NCBI GenBank assembly: GCA_050293315.1
Contig: JBNKMS010000008.1
Span: forward strand, 1 to 64,000
DNA: 64,000 nt
Source: CBFDBF01 sp050293315
GTDB lineage: Bacteria; Pseudomonadota; Gammaproteobacteria; Chromatiales; Chromatiaceae
Direction of reading: 5' to 3'
Part shown: piece after piece, positions 8,412 to 17,532 of the stretch
How positions within the stretch are numbered: the first letter of the stretch is position 1
How the letters are laid out: every line of letters starts with the position of its first letter
Notes under the pieces: generated by a model
What the model was told of the DNA's origin: nothing
The model's input: the letters and a program-made list of their open reading frames with translations, nothing else
The model's database searches: none
Position numbers and translations under genes: made by a program

Positions 8412-9793
8412 TGGGTCGGCAATTACCAAGCGTTGAGCGTAGCAAAGTTTGGCTGGAGCGTCTGGCAAAATGTCGTAACAGGTTACTTAACGGTCGTGGC
8501 CTGACCCTGGAAGGCAAGCTCACTCGGATGGTCGGTCTGACCCTCGAGGCGATAGGGTGTCGTGCAGCGATCGGTGGCCAGTGTGATGTCATCGGAGCAA
8601 GTGGCAGCAGGATTGAGGCGGAGGTTGTTGGGTTTTCCGGAGAGAGCCTCTATCTGATGCCTACCGGCGATATCCGTGGACTGGAGCAGGATGCCAGGGT
8701 GGTGCCTACAGGGCGGGTGTGTGAGGCTAACGTTGGCGACCACCTTCTAGGACGGGTAATCGATGGTGCGGGGCGGCCGCTCGACGCCAAGGGACCGATT
8801 CATACTGAATTCAGTCGCCCCTTGAACGGGGAGACATATAATCCGTTGGCCCGTTCTGCCATACGTAAACCCCTGGATGTAGGTGTACGGGCGATCAACG
8901 CCCTGTTGAGCGTAGGTCGAGGTCAGCGTTTGGGGTTGTTCTCAGGATCTGGCGTGGGCAAGAGTATGCTCCTGGGAATGATGACCCGTTATACCAACGC
9001 CGATGTGACTGTGGTTGGTCTGATCGGAGAGCGCGGGCGTGAGGTAAAGGAGTTTGTTGAGAATATCCTCGGAGACGAGGGTATGGCACGGGCCGTCGTG
9101 GTGGCGGTTCCGGCCGACCATCCGCCGCTGCGGCGGATGCATGGGGCAATGCTGGCCACCAGTATTGCCGAACACTTTCGTGATCAGGGTAGACATGTAC
9201 TGCTGCTGATGGATTCACTGACACGGTTCGCCCAGGCGCAACGCGAAATTGCCCTGGCCATCCATGAGCCACCAGCGACCAAGGGGTATCCACCATCAGT
9301 ATTTGCCAAACTGCCGCAGCTGGTAGAGCGGGCTGGCAATGGCGATAAGGGTGGTGGCTCAATTACCGCCTTTTACACCGTACTTACCGAGGGCGATGAC
9401 CAAAACGATCCTATTGCCGATGCAGCCAGGGCTATCCTGGATGGGCATATAGTGCTCTCGCGTCAGCTGTCAGATATGGGTCACTATCCTGCCATTGATA
9501 TTGAGGCCTCTATCAGCCGTGCTATGAATGATATCACCTCAAGAGAGCATCAAGAGATGGCAAGGGCCTTTAAACACCTATACTCAATATATCAGCAGAA
9601 TCGCGATTTGATCAGCGTGGGTGCCTATGAACGGGGCACAGATGAACGGATAGATGCTGCCATAGACGCTATACCGCTGTTAGATGAGTTTTTACGTCAA
9701 GATATGCATGACCCGGTATCGTTGCAGCAGAGTATCGAGGAGTTAACTGCACTCTTTCCGCCACCACCATCAGATATGGTATTGAGTGGGTAA
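8411..9793 (+). CDS. fliI: Flagellum-specific export ATPase FliI
   Basis: 460 residues, the normal size for this F1-beta-related hexameric ATPase, which powers and orders flagellar protein export. Walker A is GLFSGSGVGKS near residue 178, the catalytic Glu lies in GLIGERGREV, and Walker B is LLLMDSLTRFAQAQREI. The family motif ATKGYPPSVFAKLPQLVERAG is cut by no gap. It is coupled to fliH by a 1-bp TGATG overlap and followed 21 bp later by fliJ. Confidence 0.96.
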   Translation: MGRQLPSVERSKVWLERLAKCRNRLLNGRGLTLEGKLTRMVGLTLEAIGCRAAIGGQCDVIGASGSRIEAEVVGFSGESLYLMPTGDIRGLEQDARVVPTGRVCEANVGDHLLGRVIDGAGRPLDAKGPIHTEFSRPLNGETYNPLARSAIRKPLDVGVRAINALLSVGRGQRLGLFSGSGVGKSMLLGMMTRYTNADVTVVGLIGERGREVKEFVENILGDEGMARAVVVAVPADHPPLRRMHGAMLATSIAEHFRDQGRHVLLLMDSLTRFAQAQREIALAIHEPPATKGYPPSVFAKLPQLVERAGNGDKGGGSITAFYTVLTEGDDQNDPIADAARAILDGHIVLSRQLSDMGHYPAIDIEASISRAMNDITSREHQEMARAFKHLYSIYQQNRDLISVGAYERGTDERIDAAIDAIPLLDEFLRQDMHDPVSLQQSIEELTALFPPPPSDMVLSG

Positions 9794-9814
9794 AATGGTT
9801 CCAGAGAGGATTAT

Positions 9815-10246
9815 ATGGTTAAGTCAAGACGCTTAAGGCCGGTACAGAGAGTTGCCGTATCAAAAGAGCAGACCGCTGCCCGTAAGTTGGATGACTGTCG
9901 TCGTAGGGTGCAACAGCAGGAGCAGCGGTTGGATGAGTTGCGCCGCTATCATGATGAGTACATTGAGCGTTTTAACAGTTCTGCCAGAAGTGGTATGTCA
10001 GCAACCCAACTGCAGGAGTATCGTGCGTTTCTTAGCAAACTGGAGATGGCGATCAAAGAGCAGGAGTTGATAGTTTTGGAGCAGCGTTCAGAGTGTTCAG
10101 GGCACAAAGAGAACTGGCAGCAGAAGCGTGTTCGCACCCAGGCGCTGGGTAAGGTGGTTGATCGCTATCAGAAGGAGGAGAGAAGAGAGGTTGATGTACG
10201 TGAACAGAAGGAGTCAGATGATCACGGGCAACGCACAAAAGGCTAA
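9815..10246 (+). CDS. fliJ: Flagellar export protein FliJ
   Basis: 143 residues, almost entirely charged coiled coil (about residues 12-130), as in FliJ, the gamma-like stalk and chaperone-escort component that docks on FliI and FlhA. Sequence identity in this family is low, so the call rests on length, coiled coil, the FliJ-like phrase RRYHDEYIERFNSSARSGMS, and position directly after fliI. It ends the fliE operon. The 124 bp after it show no convincing terminator. Confidence 0.9.
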   Translation: MVKSRRLRPVQRVAVSKEQTAARKLDDCRRRVQQQEQRLDELRRYHDEYIERFNSSARSGMSATQLQEYRAFLSKLEMAIKEQELIVLEQRSECSGHKENWQQKRVRTQALGKVVDRYQKEERREVDVREQKESDDHGQRTKG

Positions 10247-10370
10247 ATAAGACATATCCAGCACAATAATACCGTATATGTAGTACCATTCTGTATTCGA
10301 TCAACTTACTTAAGCTAGTGACAACTAGAATAATTGTAAGTGGCTAGCTGTTAACCCCAATAAATGGGAT

Positions 10371-12443
10371 ATGTTTGAAGTGGAGATCAAACAAACTTGG
10401 TGCCGAGTGGCGTCACGCATTGAAGCATACAGGTCGCAGCTGCAAAACCTGCTGTCAGCAAGCTGGCCGAGAGAGGCGCTGGTCGCCGCAGTGCTGGTTG
10501 CTGCGGCTTCCGGGGTATCAGCGGCAGGGGGTAAATCCAGTTCAGACTTCATTCCAGAGATGAGGGCCCATGACAAGCCTCATCCATTCCATTTAATGCC
10601 AGTCTATGATCTGCTGCATGCTGGTGGCGAAATGCCATACGTCCAGACCATGAGTGAACCTATCCTTGGTTCAATCGAAGGTGTGGACGGTGCCGTACAT
10701 TCGGTGCGATTTGGCACATCGTATAACACTGCAACCAATGGTTATGAGACATTCGTAAATGCACGTCTCAAGTCTGATAGCTTCTTTATCCAAGGGGTGG
10801 CATCAACAGAATCGACTGATGACTACGATGATGCCTCTGGGAACGAGCAGCGTTTCGGCTATGAGCGCGAGACCACACAATTTATCGCCGGATTAACGCC
10901 GGATAAAAATCGCACCTTAAAGGCGATATATGTGCATGATTTTATTGGCGACCATAAGATGCCTTTGGGGATTATCAAAACGTATAATGCAGGCGCGCTG
11001 GCTGTTCTGACAGGCTATGGAGCGGATCCGATCAAAACCGAGCGTGAGGTGGTTAAGCTTACCTGGGATGAGAAATTCAACCATAGCGTGTTTAAAAAAA
11101 TACGCGCTGAACTGTTCTCCATCGAGCTGGATCGTAAGGCAAACAATTTCGATTTACGTCCTACCACAGCGGTGACAAATCGGGCTGAGGCAATTGTAGA
11201 TCGTACTAAACGTAGTGTTAGCTTCGGTACGGATCTTACAGTAGGCGCAAGCGACCTAAACCTGGACCTGAAATATACACGGATCAGGCATATTGCCCGG
11301 CGTTATGGCGGACCTGGTGGAGCGATCACCATGGACGACATATCCGGCTATAACTATCCAGGAGTAGAACTGGATGAACTGCTGTTGTCTACAACCTCTA
11401 AGTGGGAGATAGACAACTCCAACAAGCTGATACTTGGAATCTCATGGAAGAGGGTTGATGCAGACGCAACCCACGCAAACGTAGCAGTGGTTAATGCGGG
11501 GATTGGTAATCCAGCCTCTCTCGAGCTTTACCAGAACTACTACGGGACCGGTGTGAATGTGGAGCAGAGCGATAGTCACTGGAGTGGCAAACTGCAGTGG
11601 GAGTATCAACCGCAAGATCGCAACCTGAACGGTTATCTATCCATAGGCCATATATATCGTTCTCCTGACACACAGGAGCGTTATTTTGCGCTCCAGGCAT
11701 TCACCCCGGACGTTACCAGTCCAATGGGGCCTTCGGTAAGCGCCGTAGGCAATCCGGAAATCAATTGGGAGCTACATCGTAGGGTAGAGGCTGGGCTGAC
11801 CTATAAGAGCGACCACTGGAGCTCCTATGGCAGTCTGCAGGGTGACAATAGTGCCTGGCGGTTTCAGGCCAAGGCCTACTACGACAATGTAGCGGATTTT
11901 ATTAGCCGTGATCGTGCCCATGGACAGACAGCAACAGGCATAAATGACAGCACACGCATATGGCGTAATGTAGATGCCGAGATCTCAGGTATAGAATTGG
12001 ATTTGCAGGCCAATATTACTCAGGGCTGGTCAACACGACTAAATCTACATGCGACCAGGGGTAGGAATGTCAGTGATGATAGAGATCTCTACGGTATGAC
12101 ACCGCTAGAGACCAGCCTCTATCTAGATTATTTCGGCCGTATGGGGAACGGTGGCTCCTGGAATTTCGGCGGCCGTCTGCGCTATGTGGCAGAACACGAT
12201 GATGTAGATGCCGATCCCACAAGCGGCAGCGGTTTTGATGCAGGTGAGACAGATGCATTTGCTACTCTTGATGTATACGCGGGAGTGCAGCTGCACGATC
12301 GTGTCGGTATCCGTTGCGGAGTCAATAATGTGACCAACAAGGAGTATTCCGAGCCTAACGCCAGTTATCCGCTGGATGGCATCCCCTACCTGGTAGAGGC
12401 GCCTGAACGTAGCTATTTTATCTCTCTGGTTGCTAATTTTTAG
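10371..12443 (+). CDS. OprC-like outer-membrane beta-barrel lacking the TonB plug domain
   Basis: 690 residues. A long N-terminus with a hydrophobic, signal-like stretch (ALVAAVLVAAASGVSAAGG, about residues 35-53) precedes only ~45 residues before barrel strands begin (VHSVRFGTSYN). The ~120-residue plug of TonB-dependent receptors is absent. The C-terminal half resembles the copper receptor encoded at 30668: YYDNVADFISRDRAHGQ here matches YYNDVDDFILYDRAHGQ there, both have RNIDAE/RNVDAE-G-E, a DDDxxxGSG loop and a final aromatic strand ending in F. The ATG has no strong Shine-Dalgarno; an in-frame TAG lies at 10326. No frameshift is evident, and the barrel frame is open throughout. Function unknown: open porin, decoy or partner of a plug supplied elsewhere are possible. 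Confidence 0.75.
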   Translation: MFEVEIKQTWCRVASRIEAYRSQLQNLLSASWPREALVAAVLVAAASGVSAAGGKSSSDFIPEMRAHDKPHPFHLMPVYDLLHAGGEMPYVQTMSEPILGSIEGVDGAVHSVRFGTSYNTATNGYETFVNARLKSDSFFIQGVASTESTDDYDDASGNEQRFGYERETTQFIAGLTPDKNRTLKAIYVHDFIGDHKMPLGIIKTYNAGALAVLTGYGADPIKTEREVVKLTWDEKFNHSVFKKIRAELFSIELDRKANNFDLRPTTAVTNRAEAIVDRTKRSVSFGTDLTVGASDLNLDLKYTRIRHIARRYGGPGGAITMDDISGYNYPGVELDELLLSTTSKWEIDNSNKLILGISWKRVDADATHANVAVVNAGIGNPASLELYQNYYGTGVNVEQSDSHWSGKLQWEYQPQDRNLNGYLSIGHIYRSPDTQERYFALQAFTPDVTSPMGPSVSAVGNPEINWELHRRVEAGLTYKSDHWSSYGSLQGDNSAWRFQAKAYYDNVADFISRDRAHGQTATGINDSTRIWRNVDAEISGIELDLQANITQGWSTRLNLHATRGRNVSDDRDLYGMTPLETSLYLDYFGRMGNGGSWNFGGRLRYVAEHDDVDADPTSGSGFDAGETDAFATLDVYAGVQLHDRVGIRCGVNNVTNKEYSEPNASYPLDGIPYLVEAPERSYFISLVANF

Positions 12444-12465
12444 GACAAACCGTAGGCGATAACAG

Positions 12466-12759
12466 CTACAGAGGTTGAAAGCCTGCCGGTTGCTTATCAC
12501 AGACTAGATATGCAAACGCGATCACCTCGGCGACAGCAACATAAAGATTCTCCGGGATCTCGTCACCCAGAGGTATCTGGGTAAGAATAGCGGCAAGATC
12601 TGGATCATCATGTAGCGGGACGCCATGCTGCTCTGCCAGTTGGATAATCTGTCTGGCCAGGTCTCCTTGTCCCTTGGCCTTAACCCGGGGCGCATTTTCA
12701 CCGTCGTAGTGCAGTGCTACGGCGACATCCGGAGTTCTGTTGTGGTCGTCGCTGCTCAC
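12466..12759 (-). CDS. FlhB C-terminal-domain-like protein (FlhX type)
   Basis: 97 residues matching only the cytoplasmic C-terminal domain of FlhB/YscU export-switch proteins: TPDVAVALHYDGENAPRVKA, AEQHGVPLHDDP, LAAILTQIPLGDEIPENLY and VAEVIAFAY. It lacks the membrane helices and the autocleavage NPTH tetrapeptide. Such stand-alone FlhB-like proteins occur beside FliK-like genes in many proteobacteria, where they may substitute for or tune the FlhB C-domain. It is translationally coupled to the FliK-like gene upstream (4-bp overlap). Its 3' end converges on the barrel gene with a 22-bp gap. Confidence 0.85.
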   Translation of the reverse strand: MSSDDHNRTPDVAVALHYDGENAPRVKAKGQGDLARQIIQLAEQHGVPLHDDPDLAAILTQIPLGDEIPENLYVAVAEVIAFAYLVCDKQPAGFQPL

Positions 12760-14039
12760 GCCTTTTCGTCCAGTATTTGATGTGGATATGATTGTATTCC
12801 CTGCGTGTTGACACTAGCTGTATTTTGCGCGGCCAGATTACCCACATTCAGACCGGCCTGGGTGAATGCCTGATCTAGGGTGGGCAGATGTCTGTTTATC
12901 AGCTCGGCGCTCTCCTTGGCCTCTGTCATAAACAGGGTTGATACCTCCTCTCCCTGGAGCGAGATCTGTGCCTGGACCGGTCCCAGAGGTGGTAGATCAA
13001 AGTTAATATTTATACGCCAGCGATGCTGTGCATCTATCTCATGATTGCTCTCACGCTCCAGCTGTATCTTGAAGCTATCAAATCCATCCGCATTGCGTAG
13101 CGGCAGCTCAAAATGCCACGCCACTTTACTGCCATCTTCCGAGGGTAGAGAGTTGAGTTGATTCAGCTGAATCCTGGCCAACCCACCCTCAGTTTGGCGT
13201 AGCAGCAGATTTAGCAGTTTTGTGATTGCAGAGTCCTGCTGCTGCGGTTGGTTCTGCTGTTCTCCACCCTGGCCGTTCGGAAGAGGAGCGGGGCGCTCAT
13301 GTTGTGCAAGGGTGGTACGCAATTGTAGCAAGAGCAGTAGCAGGGTAGCTTTTAGGTCATTACCTGGAGGCTGGCCAGCGATCAGCTTGGGCTCCAGGAA
13401 GATCCCGGAATCAAAAAACAACTGACGCAACAGGGCAGGGGATGGTGGTTTGCCACTAGATGCGTTGGATCCAATGACAGTGGCCACACGGTTCAGCAGT
13501 TCCGGTCCGATGCGGTCACTGCTCTTCTGTATAGATCCGGAATCTGCCATATTGCGGAGTAACTGTATCACCTCAGCACTGACTTTTTGCCTGGCTGGGG
13601 CAGCTGTTGGCCTGTCAGGGACAGCTGTTGCTCGGCTCGGAAGGGGCTTATCGCCGCCAGATGGTATGGAGATCCTGGTGATGGCCTTGTGCACATGCTG
13701 CAAACTTCGGAACAGATCTTGCAAGGGTATTTGCCTAGGCAGAATAGTGCGCAGGGCTGATGATTGAATATCACGCACGCTGTACTGCTGGAGCAGGCGC
13801 AACTCTGGAAGTGGTCCTGTCTTAACCACATCCAGGACGATGCGCTGACCCTGGGTAAGGCTGGTCTGGGTACGCGCGATTATCTCGGCCGTACCAATTT
13901 GCAGCTTGACGCGGTTGTGAGCGGATGGCGTCAAAACCCTGGCGTGCAGTATCTGGCCGGCCCGCAGATCCTGCAGAACCTTGTTGCGCGCCATCTCGAT
14001 GGTGAGGCGTGGGTTGGATATGAGATCTAGTATTTGCAT
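12756..14039 (-). CDS. fliK: FliK-like flagellar hook-length control protein
   Basis: 427 residues. The N-terminal ~90 residues form a small beta-rich domain (RAGQILHARVLTPSAHNRVKL). The middle is a Gln/Pro-rich linker (about residues 225-275, with a QQNQPQQQD stretch). The C-terminal Flg_hook domain reads WHFELPLRNADGFDSFKIQL, then WRININFDLPPLGPVQAQIS. FliK measures hook length and triggers the export-specificity switch through FlhB. It is transcribed opposite to the fliEFGHIJ operon rather than following fliJ. A separate canonical fliK may exist elsewhere, making this the paralogue paired with the FlhB-like gene. Confidence 0.82.
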   Translation of the reverse strand: MQILDLISNPRLTIEMARNKVLQDLRAGQILHARVLTPSAHNRVKLQIGTAEIIARTQTSLTQGQRIVLDVVKTGPLPELRLLQQYSVRDIQSSALRTILPRQIPLQDLFRSLQHVHKAITRISIPSGGDKPLPSRATAVPDRPTAAPARQKVSAEVIQLLRNMADSGSIQKSSDRIGPELLNRVATVIGSNASSGKPPSPALLRQLFFDSGIFLEPKLIAGQPPGNDLKATLLLLLLQLRTTLAQHERPAPLPNGQGGEQQNQPQQQDSAITKLLNLLLRQTEGGLARIQLNQLNSLPSEDGSKVAWHFELPLRNADGFDSFKIQLERESNHEIDAQHRWRININFDLPPLGPVQAQISLQGEEVSTLFMTEAKESAELINRHLPTLDQAFTQAGLNVGNLAAQNTASVNTQGIQSYPHQILDEKA

Positions 14040-14140
14040 TTATTACAGATTAGTGGCCCTATTGGCTAACAACGCCCATATATTCGGGTCTGATAACCTT
14101 GTAGCGGCCGCATTGGCCGATTATTGATCTACTTTGGATT

Positions 14141-15061
14141 ATGGATAAGAACAAGGAGAATAGCGGAAAACAGCCTCTCTGGTACGTACGGCGTGGAGAT
14201 GAGCTCCAGGGGCCTTTCCCATGTGGAACTGTACGCCGCTTTGTACTGCTTGGTCGGATCCGTATGAGCGATGAGGTCAGCACCGATCAGGAGAGCTGGA
14301 AACTGGTATCCCTGGTACCTGATGTAATACCTCCAGGGGTGCGCAAAGCGCTCCAAGATGGGGATCTTGACAGCATTATACCTGATCAGTTGCGTGAGGA
14401 TGAGCGTAGAGGCAGGGAGCGCAGAACATCCAGGGATGACCTAAAATTCCAGGAGAGACGTAAGGGCGAACGTCGTCAGGAAGAACCAGAGTTGCTGCAA
14501 AAGCACCGGGAGTCCAGAGAGAAGCTATATAAGCTGCAAGAGCAGAAAAAGAGACCCTACATCGGTGTTGCGATTACCACCCTGTTGATCGTATTGCTTA
14601 TAGGTGGTGGACTCTATTTGGGTGCTCCACAACAGATAGCGGAACCTGACTGTAACGCCTCGCCGGCACAAGGGGTAAATTGGCGGAATTGTAATCTTGA
14701 CCGGATAAGGGCAGAGGGCATCGATATGAGTGGTGCGTTGATTAATAATGCGCTGCTGCGTCAGGCACACCTCTCAGGAAGCAACTTTACAGATAGCGAC
14801 CTCATGTATGCCAACCTGTCCGGTTCTGATCTAAGTTATGCCGAGTTCACCAACGCCAAGATGAAAGGGATAGATCTGCAACACACTACTCTGACATATG
14901 CGAATATGAGCGGTGCCGATTTGAGTTTTGCTAATTTTCGTAAGGCAGATGTGGGTGGCATACAGTTGACCGGTGCGATACTGGACAACGCCATATGGGT
15001 TAATGGAGAGATATGTCAGACAGGCTCTATTGGTGTATGTCGAGGGGCGGGAGCAGAGTAG
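14141..15061 (+). CDS. GYF-like and pentapeptide-repeat membrane protein
   Basis: 306 residues. The N-terminal segment WYVRRGDELQGPF resembles the GYF_2 domain. It is followed by a very charged region (residues ~85-135, RRGRERRTSRDD type), one membrane helix (about 145-165, VAITTLLIVLLIGGGLYLG) and a C-terminal right-handed pentapeptide-repeat helix with A(D/N)LSG-type units (HLSGSNFTDSDLMYANLSG and following). The repeats would be outside the cytoplasmic membrane. The first two Cys of the outer part (DCNASP, RNCNL) could form a disulphide. The function is unknown. It is followed 3 bp later by a membrane glutaredoxin-like gene, suggesting cotranscription. Confidence 0.75.
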   Translation: MDKNKENSGKQPLWYVRRGDELQGPFPCGTVRRFVLLGRIRMSDEVSTDQESWKLVSLVPDVIPPGVRKALQDGDLDSIIPDQLREDERRGRERRTSRDDLKFQERRKGERRQEEPELLQKHRESREKLYKLQEQKKRPYIGVAITTLLIVLLIGGGLYLGAPQQIAEPDCNASPAQGVNWRNCNLDRIRAEGIDMSGALINNALLRQAHLSGSNFTDSDLMYANLSGSDLSYAEFTNAKMKGIDLQHTTLTYANMSGADLSFANFRKADVGGIQLTGAILDNAIWVNGEICQTGSIGVCRGAGAE

Positions 15062-15064
15062 ATA

Positions 15065-15421
15065 ATGAAAAAGATAGTGATCTTATTACTTATCGTATTT
15101 GGATTCTATCACTGGTATTCAAAGAGTGATGACATAGCGAAGGCATACGGTGAACCACACAATGATCTGATAATGTACTCATTAACGACCTGTGGGTATT
15201 GTAAGCAAAAAGCTGAGCAGCTACGCAGTGAGCGCATTAAATTTATTGAATATTTTATTGATAAAGACCAGACCAGAAGGAGTGAATTACACAGGAAGCT
15301 AGACCTGGCCGGTTTTAAGCCGAAAAGTTATGGAACTCCGATCTTTGATGTACATGGAGTTATGATTCCAAACAACCCTGACATAAGTGTAATCCAACAA
15401 TATCTATATAGCGAAAACTGA
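15065..15421 (+). CDS. Membrane-anchored glutaredoxin-like protein
   Basis: 118 residues. An N-terminal membrane helix or uncleaved signal (IVILLLIVFGFYHWY) is followed by a glutaredoxin fold: the beta strand DLIMYSLTTCGYCKQKA with active-site CGYC, and the cis-Pro motif YGTPIFDVHG, which contains the TP pair of the thioredoxin superfamily. The start follows the preceding stop by 3 bp. With an anchored, probably periplasmic location it may act on disulphides of the neighbouring pentapeptide protein, which has several Cys outside the membrane; that link is inference. Confidence 0.8.
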   Translation: MKKIVILLLIVFGFYHWYSKSDDIAKAYGEPHNDLIMYSLTTCGYCKQKAEQLRSERIKFIEYFIDKDQTRRSELHRKLDLAGFKPKSYGTPIFDVHGVMIPNNPDISVIQQYLYSEN

Positions 15422-15537
15422 TATTTATAGGATAGTTTTATTCGCACAGTTTGTATCCTTCCTAGTATAATTTCACCGAATGTGATTAATCTGGAATAGT
15501 GACCAAGTCTAACCGTTAGGTTAGGAGAAAAAGGACA

Positions 15538-16056
15538 ATGCTAGAACCAGAGTTTACCGACAGACTAAAGAGTGGTGCAGAGGTGTTGGTGCGGACGGCA
15601 AATGCGTGCGATGAAAAATGTATCGCCGAGCAATTTGCGAAACTCTCTGACCAATCAAGATATATGCGTTTCTTTTCATCGATCCGCTCACTCTCTGATT
15701 CACAGCTAAAGTACCTGGCAAACGTTGACAATCTTAATCACGTGATGATAACTGTTTCTGCCTTGCCAGATGATATGCATTCAGGTATGGGGCTGGGAAG
15801 ATATATACGATTGCAGGAACATCCGCATATCGCGGAATTTGCCATTACCGTTGTTGATAAATATCAGCACCAGGGAGTTGGATCTCTGCTATTACAGCTG
15901 CTGATTGAGCATGCAAGGGGTAATGATATAGAGATACTGCGCGGATATGTACTTGCATCCAATGCCCCCATGCTGAGGCTGTTCGAACTTTATGGCTTCG
16001 AGAGTACGGAGAGCGAGGATGGACTGCTTGGATATGACCTTCATCTGGATCGTTAG
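15538..16056 (+). CDS. GNAT-family N-acetyltransferase
   Basis: 172 residues. The acetyl-CoA binding motif A is present as VVDKYQHQGVGSLLLQLLIEHA (Q-x-x-G-x-G/A pattern), followed by ASNAPMLRLFELYGFES, the usual motif B (N-x-x-M...Y-x-x-x-GF). The N-terminal half resembles the acetyltransferase domain found after acyl-CoA synthetases (LSDQSRYMRFFSSIRSLSD). The acceptor cannot be told from sequence. A strong AGGAGAAAAAGGA region precedes the ATG. It is separated by about 115 bp from the glutaredoxin-like gene. Confidence 0.85.
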   Translation: MLEPEFTDRLKSGAEVLVRTANACDEKCIAEQFAKLSDQSRYMRFFSSIRSLSDSQLKYLANVDNLNHVMITVSALPDDMHSGMGLGRYIRLQEHPHIAEFAITVVDKYQHQGVGSLLLQLLIEHARGNDIEILRGYVLASNAPMLRLFELYGFESTESEDGLLGYDLHLDR

Positions 16057-16105
16057 CCGTTAATAGTTGTCGCAATGGTGCAGGGTATAATTGGAGGATT
16101 GCATT

Positions 16106-17485
16106 ATGGATCAATTGAGGCTGTCTCTTCTGTTCGCTGCGCTTGCTGGTTTAACACTCTCCCATACGGCTACTCCTGGTTCCGAAGCAGGGCGGTTATC
16201 ACCGAGCGATTTCCATTATATCGGGGCATTTCGTCTACCGGGAAACGGTGACAGACCAGATACCTTCGCCTATGGCGGTAGTGCCGTTACATATCGTCCA
16301 GACGGTGACCGACAGGGGGCGGATGATGGTTTTACCGGATCGCTGTTTATAACCGGACATGATCGACTGGCCTATGGAGAGCTTCCAGACGGCAACAAGA
16401 TCGCCGAGATCTCCATTCCACGTCCTCTCTCCGGGGTCGGGATTGATGAGCTGCCTACGGCCGCTTTTCTACAGGGTTTCAGCAATGCTGTAGGAGGTCA
16501 TTTCAGCGGCCTGGATGAGATTCCTCGTGTCGCCATGCTGTATCGTGCGGATACCTCAGGTGGGCGCATCCACCTCGCCTGGGGACAGCATATGCAGCCT
16601 GAAGGGGTGCCATCCCACGGCTCGATCTCGCCACGACTTGAAGTACCTGATTTTAGAGGTGAATGGATCGTCGGTAGCGCTTCTCCGATTTCTACCAATG
16701 GTTATCTGTTTGAGATTCCACAAGAGTGGGCCGATAAGTACACCACTGGAAGAACAATAGCAACTGGCCGTTTCCGGGATGGTGGATGGTCCGGTATGGG
16801 GCCATCTCTGTTCGCCTATGCGCCGCCTGATAAAGATGTAGTCCATGGCAGCCACCTGCCTGCGACCACGCTGTTGTCATATGAGAGCTCTCGTAATAGC
16901 GATGAGTTCACCCGAGCGTTGTATGGATACCAGCACCCGGATGAGTGGGAGGGTGGGGCCTTCATCACCACATCTGACGGTAGGATGGGTATTATCTTTG
17001 TAGGTACCAAGTCGGTGGGTGCTAAATATTGGTACGGTTTTGTCAATCCAAATGGTTCTGATCTGGCCTGTCCTGAGGATGCCAGTATCCCGCAATTTCC
17101 GGCCTGTCGCCTTGCAAGTGGGGTTCTATGTCCGTCTGCTGATCTAAAAGAGTGTAACGACCATAATGACTACCGTGGTTGGTGGAGCACCCGGTTTGAG
17201 GCGCAAATACTGCTCTATGATCCTGCCGATCTGGCCAAAGTGGCCTCTGGTGAACTGGCAGCATGGCAACCACAGCCCTATGCCCATCTGTCAATAGATC
17301 AGTATCTATTTCATAATCCCTCTGGGGTGGAACCAGATATGCTTGGTGTTGGACCGCAACAGCGCAACCGTATCGGACCAACCGCATATGACCGCGAGAG
17401 TAATAGGCTATTTGTAGTGGAGCTGTTTGCGGATGAAGCCAAACCGGTTGTACATGTTTGGCGGATCAGTAGTGATGGGCAATAA
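16106..17485 (+). CDS. Secreted protein of unknown function
   Basis: 459 residues from the ATG at 16106, chosen for GGAGGA six bases upstream; a TTG at 16091 is less likely. A signal peptide is clear (LSLLFAALAGLTLSHTATPG). The mature part begins LSPSDFHYIGAFRLPG and is rich in aromatic, beta-prone blocks (FTGSLFITGHD, WSGMGPSLFAY, ITTSDGRMGIIFVG), which suggests a beta-propeller. Cys residues near 335-360 (PACRLASGVLC, KECNDHND) could form disulphides. I recognise the phrase type from uncharacterised exported proteins only. No enzyme motif is assigned. Confidence 0.7.
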   Translation: MDQLRLSLLFAALAGLTLSHTATPGSEAGRLSPSDFHYIGAFRLPGNGDRPDTFAYGGSAVTYRPDGDRQGADDGFTGSLFITGHDRLAYGELPDGNKIAEISIPRPLSGVGIDELPTAAFLQGFSNAVGGHFSGLDEIPRVAMLYRADTSGGRIHLAWGQHMQPEGVPSHGSISPRLEVPDFRGEWIVGSASPISTNGYLFEIPQEWADKYTTGRTIATGRFRDGGWSGMGPSLFAYAPPDKDVVHGSHLPATTLLSYESSRNSDEFTRALYGYQHPDEWEGGAFITTSDGRMGIIFVGTKSVGAKYWYGFVNPNGSDLACPEDASIPQFPACRLASGVLCPSADLKECNDHNDYRGWWSTRFEAQILLYDPADLAKVASGELAAWQPQPYAHLSIDQYLFHNPSGVEPDMLGVGPQQRNRIGPTAYDRESNRLFVVELFADEAKPVVHVWRISSDGQ

Positions 17486-17532
17486 TGGCGTAGCACTATT
17501 GTGGTTTGCCACAATCAGGAAATGGAGAGTAT

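Noticed and set aside
10247..10370. Remnant of a plug domain before the barrel gene
   Set aside because: Only 124 bp with stops in the relevant frame (TAG at 10326) and no plug motifs.
14116..14123. GCCGATTA as a sigma-28 -10 element before the pentapeptide gene
   Set aside because: No TAAA-like -35 lies at the required distance, so the match is likely chance.
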